NCBI RefSeq assembly: GCF_008014775.2
Contig: NZ_CP144914.1
Span: 930,001 to 994,000, forward strand
Source: Alkalicoccus halolimnae
Lineage (GTDB): Bacteria > Bacillota > Bacilli > Bacillales > Salisediminibacteriaceae
DNA length: 64,000 bases
Reading direction: 5' to 3'
The notes beneath the pieces are model-generated. The model did not search any database. It was not told the DNA's origin and was given only the letters and a program-made list of their open reading frames with translations. Shown one piece after another: positions 1-9,526 of the stretch; the stretch's first letter is position 1; each line of letters starts with the position of its first letter. A program made the position numbers and the translations under genes.

Positions 1-1361
1 CTACACTTGGAGGCCTTTTATTCGGTTATGATACGGCCGTGATCTCGGGAGCGGAAGGTTCCCTTCAAACTTATTTTGCGGAAAACTTAGGTCTTAGTCC
101 TCTCATCCATGGACTGACAGTTTCCAGTGCACTGATAGGGTGTATTATCGGGGGGCTTCTCTCGGGGATTTTCGCCACTAGAATTGGACGAAAAAGAACT
201 TTGATTCTTGCTGCGGCGTTGTTCCTGGTTTCAGCAGTAGGCTCTGCGTTTCCTGAATTGTTATTTTTCACAAGAGGAGAGCCTACGATTGCCCTGCTGC
301 TTACCTTTAACCTGTACCGGATTGTGGGGGGAATTGGTGTCGGCCTGGCTTCCGCAGTAGCACCAATGTATATAAGTGAAATTGCTCCCGCTAAAATCAG
401 AGGGACACTTGTTTCTTTAAATCAGTTTGCAATTATTTTCGGTATGCTCGTCGTTTATTTTGTTAACTGGGGAATTGGACGCGGACAAACAATGGAATGG
501 ATTAACGATGTGGGCTGGCGCTACATGTTTTTATCCGAAGCGATCCCGGCTTTACTGTTCCTGCTCCTTCTGTTCACCGTTCCGGAAACGCCAAGGTATT
601 TAATTTCTATTAATAAAGATGAGAAGGCAAAGACCGTTCTTTCAAAAATTTACGAACCTACAATGGTGAAAGCAACGATGTTTGAGATTAAAAAATCCTT
701 CGACGTAAATAAAGCAAAAATATTTTCTTATGGAAAAGGGATTATTGCTATCGGGGTTTTATTATCGGTCTTTCAGCAGTTTGTCGGAATCAACGTCGCG
801 CTTTATTATGCCCCGAGAATTTTTGAAAGTATGGGAGCAGCAAGAGATGCCTCGATGTTCCAGACGATCGTAATGGGATTAGTTAACGTGATATTTACCC
901 TTATCGCAATTTTCACGGTAGACAAATTTGGTCGAAAGCCGCTTTTGATTATTGGTTCTGTCGGCATGACAATCGGTATGTTTGGTGTGGCAGGTATGGC
1001 CTATACCAACACTATCGGAATTGGCACATTGATTTTCATTATTATTTACACAGCATCGTTTATGATGTCCTGGGGACCTGTCGTCTGGGTGCTTATCTCA
1101 GAGATCTTCCCGAATAAAATCAGAGGGCAGGCTGTGGCCATCGCTGTAGCGGCGCAGTGGGCAGCCAACTATTTCATTTCCTCGACGTACCCTGCTATGA
1201 TGGATCTGAGCGGCGGACTTACGTATTCCTTTTACGGATTGATGAGTTTAATTTCAGCCCTCTTCATCTGGAAGTTTGTTCCTGAAACAAAGGGCCGTTC
1301 ATTGGAAGAATTAGAAACTATTTTGATTAATAAAAATAATGAAAAGAGAAAAACTGCCTAA
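1..1361 (+). CDS. Sugar:H+ symporter of the MFS sugar porter family, 5' end outside window
   Basis: Membrane transporter that brings a sugar (xylose, arabinose, glucose or similar) into the cell with protons. The reading frame is open from base 3, and the residues before the GTG at 39 (GGLLFGYDTAVISGA) are the classical first helix of sugar porters, so the gene starts upstream of the window. Family signatures are visible: RIGRKRT after helix 2, PETPRYL before the central loop, QQFVGINVALYYAP in helix 7, and PETKGRSLEE at the C-terminus. About 450 residues are visible against a usual 460-480, so only the extreme N-terminus is missing. A strong terminator follows. The exact sugar cannot be told from sequence. 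Confidence 0.93.
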   Translation, partial: TLGGLLFGYDTAVISGAEGSLQTYFAENLGLSPLIHGLTVSSALIGCIIGGLLSGIFATRIGRKRTLILAAALFLVSAVGSAFPELLFFTRGEPTIALLLTFNLYRIVGGIGVGLASAVAPMYISEIAPAKIRGTLVSLNQFAIIFGMLVVYFVNWGIGRGQTMEWINDVGWRYMFLSEAIPALLFLLLLFTVPETPRYLISINKDEKAKTVLSKIYEPTMVKATMFEIKKSFDVNKAKIFSYGKGIIAIGVLLSVFQQFVGINVALYYAPRIFESMGAARDASMFQTIVMGLVNVIFTLIAIFTVDKFGRKPLLIIGSVGMTIGMFGVAGMAYTNTIGIGTLIFIIIYTASFMMSWGPVVWVLISEIFPNKIRGQAVAIAVAAQWAANYFISSTYPAMMDLSGGLTYSFYGLMSLISALFIWKFVPETKGRSLEELETILINKNNEKRKTA

Positions 1362-1376
1362 GGAAAGTTTATGAAA

Positions 1377-1418
1377 AAGGGCGTCATTAAGTGGGGAAAC
1401 TTAATGACGCCCTTATTT
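1377..1418 (+). terminator. Rho-independent terminator after the sugar symporter
   Basis: Perfect 15-bp stem (1377-1391 with 1400-1414) with an 8-base loop, followed by TTATTT. It ends transcription of the symporter gene. Confidence 0.88.
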
Positions 1419-1590
1419 ATATGACTGATTATTTAGAAGAAGGTCAACTGGTAGAGAGAATGGCGAAAGGCCTTTTCAATTTTAATAGTAATTTCAAAAG
1501 AAGAACCTGGATACTCTGAGGATGTCTTTGCAAAATGTCATTGCTATACGAATTTCTTTAGAGGATGCATAAAAGCCTGAGTACGATTTT

Positions 1591-2856
1591 TCACGTAGCT
1601 GCGTTATAGTTCTTCCGACGTTTAATGATTTGACTGCCTTTTCTAAGCAGGAAGAACGCAATAATAAAGCTGAGTGCTGCTCCGTAAAAAAGGAACGGAT
1701 GGGTGAATACGTCCATTAAAAGTCCGAGAAAGCCGGGGGCAATGATGGAGGACGCCATCGAAAATAAATAATAGAGGCCGGTAAAGTAGCCGATCTTCTT
1801 TTTGCCGCCAAGGTCTGCGACGAGCGGGTAAGCCTGGACGTTTATGAAAGCCCAGAACACACCGCCGAGTAAAAGAAGGATCTGCAGAAGCAGCGTCGCA
1901 TTGATGCCGGGAATTATCTGACTGAGAGCCGGAGCGGACGGAATAACGATGAAGACGAGCGGAAGCATCACGAGACCGATGAGCATCACCGGTGCTTTTC
2001 CCCACCTGTTTCCGATCAGTCCTGCTGGTATTGCAAATAGAACGAAGGAGAGGCTGAAAAACCCGAGTGTAAAGCCGGCGTTGCTTTCCTCCATTCCAAG
2101 ATATTCCACAGCATAGATGGTAAACTGCGCTTCGACGCCGGAGTAGCCGATAAAATAAATAAATATAGCGGTCAAAATAAACAGATGACCTCGGAACTCC
2201 TGCTCCTTCAGTTTCGCCAGGCTTTTCCAAAAAGAGGGACTGCTCTCCTGAATGCCGCTTAAATCATTTCCGGCAGGCTCTGCATACGGCGGGTTCCGGT
2301 CGACGGTTATATATAGAAGCAAAAACGATAACAGCAAAAGCAGTCCGGCTGCGATAAACGGATAGGTGCGGTCAATCCCGTACAGGGCCGATAAACCGAA
2401 CAATGCGATAATAGCGCCGACGCCGCCCATGAAATTAATGATGCCGTTCGCAGAGGATCGTTTTTCAGGCGGTGTGTGATCGGGCATCAGGGCAATTACC
2501 GGGGCTCTGTAAATGGTCATCGCAAAAAGAAAAATAATATCTACAACGAGGAGCACCCATAGAGTGACCATGGCGCCGTAGGGAATTAATATGAAAAAGA
2601 GGGCGGCCACGGGCATCCCGACGACGAGAAAAGGCAGCCGGTTCCCGATTCGTGTCCTCAGCCGGTCAGACCAGGCTCCGATAACCGGGATAAGCAGGAC
2701 GGCTAAAAGGTTGTCGAGCCCCATGATTCCGCCGCGGATCGCTGCGCTCTCTATGAAGTCGCCGAGAATTAACGGCATATAGGCATTATAAAACGTCCAG
2801 ACGAGCATGAGTGCGAAGAAACCGCAGCCGATAACAAAGATTTTCTTGTATGACAT
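1591..2856 (-). CDS. MFS transporter resembling the SLC45/GPH sugar cotransporters
   Basis: Predicted 421-residue inner-membrane carrier with about 12 hydrophobic helices. The loop after helix 2 reads GAWSDRLRTRIGNRLPF, which matches the G-x-x-SDR-x5-G-R-x-PF signature of SLC45/sucrose and glycoside-pentoside-hexuronide transporters. A disaccharide or glycoside is the likely substrate, but this is inference. The ATG at 2856 has only a weak GGAACGG upstream. The gene converges on the sugar symporter and stands alone. A long arm of shared residues with true GPH proteins could not be tested here. Confidence 0.82.
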   Translation of the reverse strand: MSYKKIFVIGCGFFALMLVWTFYNAYMPLILGDFIESAAIRGGIMGLDNLLAVLLIPVIGAWSDRLRTRIGNRLPFLVVGMPVAALFFILIPYGAMVTLWVLLVVDIIFLFAMTIYRAPVIALMPDHTPPEKRSSANGIINFMGGVGAIIALFGLSALYGIDRTYPFIAAGLLLLLSFLLLYITVDRNPPYAEPAGNDLSGIQESSPSFWKSLAKLKEQEFRGHLFILTAIFIYFIGYSGVEAQFTIYAVEYLGMEESNAGFTLGFFSLSFVLFAIPAGLIGNRWGKAPVMLIGLVMLPLVFIVIPSAPALSQIIPGINATLLLQILLLLGGVFWAFINVQAYPLVADLGGKKKIGYFTGLYYLFSMASSIIAPGFLGLLMDVFTHPFLFYGAALSFIIAFFLLRKGSQIIKRRKNYNAAT

Positions 2857-3603
2857 ATTGCATCATCCGTTCCACTTATTTTAGAAGATATATCACTCTT
2901 TGATATACGGTCGAGACCCTACAATAAGAACGGTTTTTCAGCAGATTGGTAAGGAAGAGTTTAGACCTTCCTTCTTCCTCTTTTAACAGCTGATAACTTC
3001 CCATTCTGTCTTCCTTATGAAATTCCCTTTTTATTTACGTAAAATACACAAAGAAAGGGGGAGGTGTCAGAGGAGGAAGTGGCAGAAAAAAAGAGAGAAC
3101 TAGCAAAATTAAAGGTGATTGGCAGAATTATCGATATTTGTGGCAGAAATAAGCGAAGAAGCGGAACAAAAAATCAGAGCTGTGGAGGAATTAAGAGCAG
3201 AGGTGGCAGAAATCCTCTTCCAAAGGAACTCCGGTGCCCCCGATAAAGGGATAATTTTCGAAAAGTCCTTTCAAAATGCATTTTGAACGAGCTTACAGCC
3301 GTGAAAAACTTGAAAAGGAAAGGAACTTGCAGAAAGTCCGGCAGCAGTGGTAGTTTTTTCTGAAAAAGCCCTTACCTGCCTAATAAAAACCCTCCGAAAC
3401 GTCTTAACATTCCTTTCCGTAGTATGGAGAGGGGCAGCTTCAATCTTTCTTTATCTGCTCATTGAAGCGAGCTACAAAAACGCTTCCCGATTTGTTATAG
3501 TATAACTGACGACAGAACATACATTCTCTGACAAAAAGTTCGGTTACAAAGGAGAACGTTTCCGGGCTTACATAAAATACATCACGTTAAAGGGGCGTAC
3601 CAG
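2857..3603. other. Intergenic region with TGGCAGAA-like repeats, upstream of sbcD
   Basis: No convincing gene. Between about 3078 and 3222 the motif TGGCAG followed by A-rich sequence recurs at irregular spacing in purine-rich DNA. The open frame at 3064-3246 there has no ribosome binding site and changes to low-complexity sequence, so I do not call it. The part from about 3490 to 3603 carries the sbcD promoter region and a candidate LexA box. Confidence 0.5.
3514..3527 (+). promoter_or_regulatory. Candidate LexA (SOS) box upstream of sbcD
   Basis: AGAACATACATTCT is close to the Bacillus SOS box CGAACRNRYGTTYC: 11 of 14 positions agree, with one core mismatch (A for G). It lies just downstream of a TATAGTATAACT stretch (3496-3507) that could be the -10 region, and 77 bp before the sbcD start, a suitable place for repression. 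The match is imperfect, so this is tentative. Confidence 0.35.
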
Positions 3604-4758
3604 ATGAAATTTTTCCATACGGCGGACTGGCATTTAGGAAAGCTCGTGCAGGGCATTTATATGACCGAGGATCAGGAACATATTCTCGAGCAGTTTATCG
3701 AAGCGGTGAAAACCGAAAAGCCGGATGCGGTCGTGATTGCGGGGGATTTATATGACCGTGCGGTGCCTCCGACGGATGCCGTGCAGCTGCTGAACCGCGT
3801 GCTGGAAACGATCGCAATCGATTTAAACATCCCGCTGCTTGCCATTTCCGGAAACCACGACAGTCCAAGCCGTCTGCACTTCGGACGGGAAATGATGAGG
3901 CAGTCCGGGTTTCACATTACCGGGGAATTGAAACTGCCGCTCGATCCGGTCTCGCTCAATGATGAGTCCGGTGAGGTGCATTTTCATCTCGTGCCCTACA
4001 CGGACCCCAGCCAGGTGCGGCTTGCGCTGGAAGACGAAGCGATTAAAACCCACGACGATGCGCTGCGCGCGATCGCTGCAAAAATAGAGGAAACGAAAGA
4101 TCCCGAAGCACGGCACGTTTTTGTCGGTCATGCGTTCCTCACTTCGCACGGGGAAGAAAAGGAAAATACGAGTACTTCGGAAAGGCCGCTTTCCATTGGA
4201 GGAGCGGATCAGGCGAGTGCCGCTTATCTGGATGGATTTAATTACGTAGCGCTCGGCCATCTGCATCAGGCGCACCAGGTGGGCACGCCTAAAGTGCAGT
4301 ACGCCGGATCTCCGCTGAAATATTCCCTGTCGGAACAGAATCATAAAAAAGGCTATTTCGTTGTAAAAATCGATGAACACGGGGCAGTGGAAGTGGAGAA
4401 GCGGTTCTTACAGCCCCGACGCGATATGTACTCGGTCGAAGGGTATATGGCAGACCTCCTGCAGCACGACATCTGCGAAGACTACGTTTTCGTGAAATTA
4501 CTCGACGAGACGGTCGTATTGTCAGCCATGGAAAAGATCCGCTCCGTCTATCCGAATGCGATGCACGTGGAAAGAGAATTTCCTGCGCTGGCATTAAATG
4601 ATGCCGCTGCGCCGAAAGACCGCACGAAAATGGATGACTTCACCTTGTTTCAATCGTTTTACGAGGAAGTAAGAGGATCGGAAGCGCAGGAAGCGACCGA
4701 ACAATTATTTAAAGAAGCGCTGCAGGAGCTGTCTGCGAAAGAAGGGGAGCGGAAATGA
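3604..4758 (+). CDS. sbcD: Exonuclease subunit SbcD (Mre11-type phosphodiesterase)
   Basis: Nuclease subunit of the SbcCD complex, which cleaves DNA hairpins, covalently blocked ends and protein-bound ends during repair and replication. At 384 residues it has the normal family length. The metal-binding motifs are in order: DWHLGK (residues 8-13), GDLYDR, GNHDS, GHAFLTSHG and GHLHQAH. Its stop codon overlaps the start of sbcC as ATGA, so the two are translationally coupled. No clear SD is seen directly before the ATG (GGGGCGTACCAG is the nearest purine tract). Confidence 0.97.
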   Translation: MKFFHTADWHLGKLVQGIYMTEDQEHILEQFIEAVKTEKPDAVVIAGDLYDRAVPPTDAVQLLNRVLETIAIDLNIPLLAISGNHDSPSRLHFGREMMRQSGFHITGELKLPLDPVSLNDESGEVHFHLVPYTDPSQVRLALEDEAIKTHDDALRAIAAKIEETKDPEARHVFVGHAFLTSHGEEKENTSTSERPLSIGGADQASAAYLDGFNYVALGHLHQAHQVGTPKVQYAGSPLKYSLSEQNHKKGYFVVKIDEHGAVEVEKRFLQPRRDMYSVEGYMADLLQHDICEDYVFVKLLDETVVLSAMEKIRSVYPNAMHVEREFPALALNDAAAPKDRTKMDDFTLFQSFYEEVRGSEAQEATEQLFKEALQELSAKEGERK

Positions 4759-7700
4759 AACCATTAAAAATAAAAATGACCGCTTTCGGGCCGTATAAAA
4801 AGCAAGAAATCATTGATTTTAAAGAGTTGCAGGAACACAAGCTGTTTGTCATCTCCGGAAAAACCGGGGCAGGCAAGACGTCGATTTTCGATGCGATCTG
4901 TTTTGCGCTTTACGGCGATGCAAGCGGAGAAGACCGCAGTGACGTCCGGGGGATGCGCAGTCACTTTGCCGAAGATGACCTGCATACGTCGGTGGAGTTT
5001 GAATTCGAACTGAAGTCGCGCGCATACCGCGTGTTCCGCCAGCTTCCCCACGTAAAGGAAGGAAATAAAAGCGGCACCGGGGAAAAATATGAATTCTACG
5101 AGATCACAAACGGCACTGAAATCCCGTTAACCGATCGTTTTATCGCTACCCAGGTGAACGAAAAGATCCAGTCGATTATCGGCTTAACGAAGGACCAGTT
5201 CAGCCAGATCGTGATGCTGCCGCAGGGGGAATTCCGCAAACTGCTCACGTCGGAAACGGAAAATAAGGAAGAGATTCTGAGGAAAATTTTCAAGACGAGC
5301 TTTTATAAAAAAGTTGTCGAGCATCTGGACGGAAAACGTAAAGAGGTACAAAAGCAGTACGAAGGGCAGCGGAAAACGCGGGATATACATATTGAAAACA
5401 TCAAAGCTGCACTGCCTGAACGAGAAGGTTCGGCCTTTTTCCGTGTCCTCAAGCAGGAACACTACAACACGAACCAGATTATTGCAGGACTGGAAGAAGA
5501 GATGTCCTTCTACGAGCAGGATCAAAACGACAAACAGAAGACATTTCAGGCGAAAGAAGAGAGCTCGAGAAAATACGAAGCGGAGTTTCTGCAGGCACAG
5601 GAACGAAATAAACGGCTCGACTTGCTGGACGAAAAAGTTCGTGAAAAAAATCAGCTGGACGAAAAGAAGGAAGAGACCGCAGTAAAGGAAGAGCAGCTGA
5701 AGCTTGCAGAGAAAGCAGGCCAGCTGGAACTATACGAAAAGCAGGCCGTGGAAATACGGGAAGAATGTGAAAATCAGCGAAAGCAGCAGGAGACCGCAGA
5801 AACCTATTATCACAGCTGTGTGGAAAACCAGGAAAAAGCGCAGGCCGTTTATGAAAAGGAAGAAAAAAACACGGAACTCCGGGAAAAAGTCACAAAAGAA
5901 GTGGACCGCCTGGAAACGCTGCTGCCGGCAGTGGAAGAGCTTGAAGGCAGAAAAAAGACGATTCAGCGGCTGGAAAAAGAAGTAGAAACGATCTCTGAAA
6001 AAGCCGCGGCGGGGGAGAAGGAAGTCCACCAGGCCAAAGAAGAAAAAACGAAGCTGACAGAACAGCTGAAACCGCTGGAGGAAAGTGTACGATCCCTTCC
6101 ATCGCAGACAGAAAAGCAGGGACACATGCGAGCTGCGGCGATTGTTTTAAGAGATTACTTGAAAAAGCAGGCTGCAAAAGAAGAAGCGCGGAAAGAAACA
6201 GCGGCTTACAAAGCAGACTACGACAAAGAAGAAAAAGCATTCGGTGAACTGGAAGCCCGGTGGATCGACGGCCAGGCAAGCATTCTTGCTTCGGAACACC
6301 TGCACGACGGCAGGCCGTGTCCGGTATGCGGAAGCGAAGAGCATCCGGAAAAAGCCGTTTTGACAGACGATATCCCGACAAAAGACGAGCTGGAAGCAAA
6401 GCGCCGCGTGAAAAAGCAGAAAGAAACGGATTATTCGAACGCGCAGGCAAAAGTAAATGCCGCTCAGAACGAGGAAAAAGAAAAGAAGCAGGAAGTCATC
6501 GACTCCGGCTATGAGCCGGGAAAAGCAGAGGAAGACTTTCAGGAAATTTCACGGCAGGGGAAAAAGCTCGGAAAGGTTATCGAGCAGCTGAAGAAGGATC
6601 AGGAGACCGTGGATACTTTACGGGAAACCCTTCAAAAAACAGAAAAAACGCTGGAAGCGAAAATCGAAGAACAAACGAAAACGGCAGATCGGCTGACGGA
6701 ACTGCGCTCGGACTTCAAAACGGAAAAGTCTCTGTACGAACAGAGCATCACGGCGATTCCGGAAGAGCTGCGCTCCCTGGAACAGCTGAAGAAACAGATA
6801 AAAGAAACGAAACAGAAAAAACAGCAGCTTGAAAAGCAGTGGGAAGAGGCGCAGAAAAGCCGCCAGGAGGCGCAGGAGCAGTTTCTTAAGGCCCAGTCGA
6901 ACCTGAAGCATGCAGAAGAGCGGGTGAAAGAAGCGGAATTGAAGAAAGAGAGAATCCAAAACGACTATGAGATTGCACTTGAAAAAGCCGGTTTTTCCAC
7001 CGAAGAGGCTTACAAAAAAGCGAAGCTTCCGGCAGAAGTGCGGGAATCGCTGCAGCAGGAAATAGAACAGTACCACAAAGCAGTGCATACTGTTTCGGTG
7101 CAGGTGGCAGATCTGCAGGAGGAGTTAAAGAACAAAGAAAGGGTCGACGTAAACACCCTGAAAGAAACGCTCGACGCGCTTAATCGGGAAATGGAAGAAG
7201 CGCGTACGGCTTTTCAGAAGGCAAAAACCTGTCTGGAAACGGCCGTGCAGGGAAGGAAGAAAATCACGGATGCGGAAATGGAACTGGCAGACGTGGAAAA
7301 GGAATTTCAGCTCGTGAAAGACCTTTACGACGTCGTCAGAGGTGAAAATTCGAAAAAGATCAGTTTTGAACGGTATCTACAGATTGAATTTCTCGAGCAG
7401 ATTATCCATGCTGCAAACGAACGGCTGAAACGCCTCTCCAATGGGCAGTATTACTTGATACGGAGCGACCGGCTCGAGAAGCGGGGAAGGCAGAGCGGTC
7501 TAGGTCTTGACGTCCTCGATAACTATACCGGCCAGATGCGTGACGTTAAAACGTTATCCGGCGGGGAAAAATTCAACGCCTCCCTTTGTCTGGCTCTAGG
7601 TATGGCAGACGTCATCCAGTCTTACGAAGGAGGCATTTCCATCGAAACGATGTTCATCGATGAAGGCTTCGGCTCCCTTGACGAAGAGTCGCTGCAGAAA

Positions 7701-7850
7701 GCGATCGATACGCTCGTCGACCTGCAGCAGTCCGGAAGAATGATCGGCGTCATCTCCCACGTCCAGGAAATGAAGCAGGTTATTCCCGCAACGCTGGAAG
7801 TGAAGAAGTCAAAAGAAGGACACAGCGAAACAACATTTGTGCTGAGTTAG
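4755..7850 (+). CDS. sbcC: Exonuclease subunit SbcC (Rad50-type SMC ATPase)
   Basis: ATPase and DNA-tethering subunit of SbcCD. At 1031 residues it has the full architecture: N-terminal Walker A (SGKTGAGKTSIFDA, about residue 35), Q-loop region MLPQGEFRKLL, two long charged coiled-coil arms, a central zinc hook CPVC (Cys522 and Cys525), and a C-terminal half with the ABC signature LSGGEKFNASL followed by Walker B TMFIDEGFGSLDE. It overlaps sbcD by 4 bp and ends in a terminator, so sbcDC is a two-gene operon. Confidence 0.97.
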   Translation: MKPLKIKMTAFGPYKKQEIIDFKELQEHKLFVISGKTGAGKTSIFDAICFALYGDASGEDRSDVRGMRSHFAEDDLHTSVEFEFELKSRAYRVFRQLPHVKEGNKSGTGEKYEFYEITNGTEIPLTDRFIATQVNEKIQSIIGLTKDQFSQIVMLPQGEFRKLLTSETENKEEILRKIFKTSFYKKVVEHLDGKRKEVQKQYEGQRKTRDIHIENIKAALPEREGSAFFRVLKQEHYNTNQIIAGLEEEMSFYEQDQNDKQKTFQAKEESSRKYEAEFLQAQERNKRLDLLDEKVREKNQLDEKKEETAVKEEQLKLAEKAGQLELYEKQAVEIREECENQRKQQETAETYYHSCVENQEKAQAVYEKEEKNTELREKVTKEVDRLETLLPAVEELEGRKKTIQRLEKEVETISEKAAAGEKEVHQAKEEKTKLTEQLKPLEESVRSLPSQTEKQGHMRAAAIVLRDYLKKQAAKEEARKETAAYKADYDKEEKAFGELEARWIDGQASILASEHLHDGRPCPVCGSEEHPEKAVLTDDIPTKDELEAKRRVKKQKETDYSNAQAKVNAAQNEEKEKKQEVIDSGYEPGKAEEDFQEISRQGKKLGKVIEQLKKDQETVDTLRETLQKTEKTLEAKIEEQTKTADRLTELRSDFKTEKSLYEQSITAIPEELRSLEQLKKQIKETKQKKQQLEKQWEEAQKSRQEAQEQFLKAQSNLKHAEERVKEAELKKERIQNDYEIALEKAGFSTEEAYKKAKLPAEVRESLQQEIEQYHKAVHTVSVQVADLQEELKNKERVDVNTLKETLDALNREMEEARTAFQKAKTCLETAVQGRKKITDAEMELADVEKEFQLVKDLYDVVRGENSKKISFERYLQIEFLEQIIHAANERLKRLSNGQYYLIRSDRLEKRGRQSGLGLDVLDNYTGQMRDVKTLSGGEKFNASLCLALGMADVIQSYEGGISIETMFIDEGFGSLDEESLQKAIDTLVDLQQSGRMIGVISHVQEMKQVIPATLEVKKSKEGHSETTFVLS

Positions 7851-7855
7851 GACAG

Positions 7856-7898
7856 AACCTCCTGATAATGGAACCGTTCCTTATCAGGAGGGTTTCTT
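7856..7898 (+). terminator. Terminator of the sbcDC operon
   Basis: A 13-bp stem (7856-7868 with 7881-7893) of the sequence AACCTCCTGATAA and its complement, followed by GTTTCTT. It begins 6 bp after the sbcC stop codon. Confidence 0.85.
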
Positions 7899-7918
7899 AG
7901 AATTGGCTATGCTAAACT

Positions 7919-7978
7919 GCAGGCTGCCTTGAAAATAAAGTAAATAAGTGATAGAGGTACGCTTTCGTTACCATTGAA
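7919..7978 (+). repeat. Partial copy of repeat family A (left end only)
   Basis: Starts with GCTGCCTTGAAAATAAAGTA and matches the first ~60 bp of the complete family A elements at 12437 and 27888, including TACGCTTTCGTT-CCAT, then loses similarity. It sits in the 265-bp gap between sbcC and the oxidoreductase gene. Confidence 0.7.
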
Positions 7979-8115
7979 TTTCAACATATATGAGAAAGAT
8001 TTGTTTCCTTGATTTAGTGAAAAGCAATCGAGTGAATGACCTGCATTGCCGCATTTTTTATTCAAAAAGTTGCGCGTGACATACTTGTACCAAAACATTT
8101 TCAGGAGGTAATCAT

Positions 8116-9102
8116 ATGAAAGAGATACGGTGGGGAATAATAGGCTGCGGGAATGTTACTGAAGTTAAAAGCGGTCCGGCTTTTCAGCGGATCGAGCACA
8201 GCTCTCTCAAAGCGGTTATGAGAAGAGATGGGGAAAAGGCAAAGGATTACGCGGAGCGTCACGGAGTATCTAAATGGTATGACAAGGCAGAAGATTTGAT
8301 TCATGATGACGAAGTGGATGCTGTTTACATTGCGACTCCTCCTTCTTCACACAAAGAATATACCATTATGGCTGCCGAAGCAGGAAAGCCTGTTTACGTG
8401 GAGAAACCGATGGCAAACAATGCAGAAGAGTGTGCAGACATGGTAGAGGTGTGCCTTAAAAACGGTGTTCCGCTTTTTGTTGCCTATTATAGAAGATCTC
8501 TTCCGCGGTTTAAAAAAGTGAAAGAGCTTATAGAAAACGGGAGTATTGGCGAAGTCCGGGTTGCTTCGATTCAGCAGGTCCAGCGGCTCGTTCAAAAAGA
8601 TAAAGATGGACAATGGCCGTGGCGGGTTCTCCCCGATCAAAGCGGGGCAGGGCTGTTTTACGATGTCGGTTCTCACACGTTAGACCTTTTTGATTACCTG
8701 CTGGGGCCGATAAGCGATGTGAAAGGGACGGCTCTTAACCTGGCTGCTTCGTATCCGGCTGAAGACACGGTGAGCGGAGTATGGAAATTTGAAAGCGGAG
8801 CTGTAGGGACAGGCATGTGGAACTTCTCTTCCTATAAAAATGAGGATGTCAATCGCATCGTCGGTACGAAAGGAGAAATAAAATTTTCCTCGTTCGATGA
8901 CGAACCGGTTACCCTTATCACGGAGTCCAGTGAAGAAACTTTTTATATTGAGCACCCTAAACATATTCAGCAGGATCATATTCAAACGATTGTGCAGGAG
9001 CTGCGCGGAGAAGGAGCGTGTCCGAGTACCGGAGAAACGGCTATGCGTACGAATAAGGTAATGGAGGAGCTCGTTAAAGCGTATTATCAGGAAAACAAAT
9101 AA
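8116..9102 (+). CDS. Gfo/Idh/MocA family NAD(P)-dependent oxidoreductase
   Basis: Cytosolic sugar or polyol dehydrogenase of 328 residues, the usual length. The N-terminal Rossmann domain has WGIIGCGNVTE (residues 6-16), followed by the family signature EKPMANNAEE and by DVGSHTLDLFDYLL, whose Asp and His are the usual catalytic residues. The ATG is set by AGGAGGT 6 bases upstream. It stands alone between sbcDC and a repeat-containing gap, so the substrate cannot be inferred from neighbours. Confidence 0.92.
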   Translation: MKEIRWGIIGCGNVTEVKSGPAFQRIEHSSLKAVMRRDGEKAKDYAERHGVSKWYDKAEDLIHDDEVDAVYIATPPSSHKEYTIMAAEAGKPVYVEKPMANNAEECADMVEVCLKNGVPLFVAYYRRSLPRFKKVKELIENGSIGEVRVASIQQVQRLVQKDKDGQWPWRVLPDQSGAGLFYDVGSHTLDLFDYLLGPISDVKGTALNLAASYPAEDTVSGVWKFESGAVGTGMWNFSSYKNEDVNRIVGTKGEIKFSSFDDEPVTLITESSEETFYIEHPKHIQQDHIQTIVQELRGEGACPSTGETAMRTNKVMEELVKAYYQENK

Positions 9103-9526
9103 CAGCGGAAGAGGTTCAGCCTGCAGGACTGCTGCACTCACATAGATGAAAAAACCTTTCGATTAAGGTTGAACGCATCCTTTTAGCAACCCGCTTCTTC
9201 CGAAGATGCCGGAGGGCTCAGGGAGTCTTCGGAACGAATGAGCCGAAGATCCGTTTAGAAGTGAGGAAGGGAGGTCCTGCGTCCCCACGGAAATGAAGGC
9301 GGCTGTTTACAGAAGCTGTAACTATAAATGGTGTTCAAGCGATAATAAATGCTTTATTTCCAAGGTAGTAAAAAAGTAAAAAAGACCAGCCTTCTGCTTT
9401 CTTTTCGAATAGCGGAAGGCGTGCCTCTTTTGCTCATTTACAGATAACCGGTCCTTCCAAAAAGAAGGGCTTTTTCTCATCGCTCTGGTTTATGGATCAA
9501 CAAGTGAGAAAAACACGCATTGGATT
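9103..9526. other. Gene-free stretch with hairpins and a degraded repeat
   Basis: No gene seen. 9215-9300 contains a degenerate copy of the GC-rich repeat type also found near 14610, 22780 and 38870 (GGGAGGTCCTGCGTCCCCACGG part). An imperfect GCCTTCTGCT/AGCGGAAGGC hairpin at 9394-9421 and CCTTC/GAAGG before GCTTTTTC near 9452-9474 could act as terminators between the two flanking genes. Confidence 0.4.

Noticed and set aside
3064-3246. 60-residue open frame upstream of sbcD
   Set aside because: No SD at a usable distance, low-complexity purine-rich composition that comes from the TGGCAG repeats, not from codon-like structure.
5890-6450. Long antisense frames opposite sbcC
   Set aside because: Opposite to a coiled-coil gene rich in GAA and AAG codons, which opens the other strand; no SD or family.
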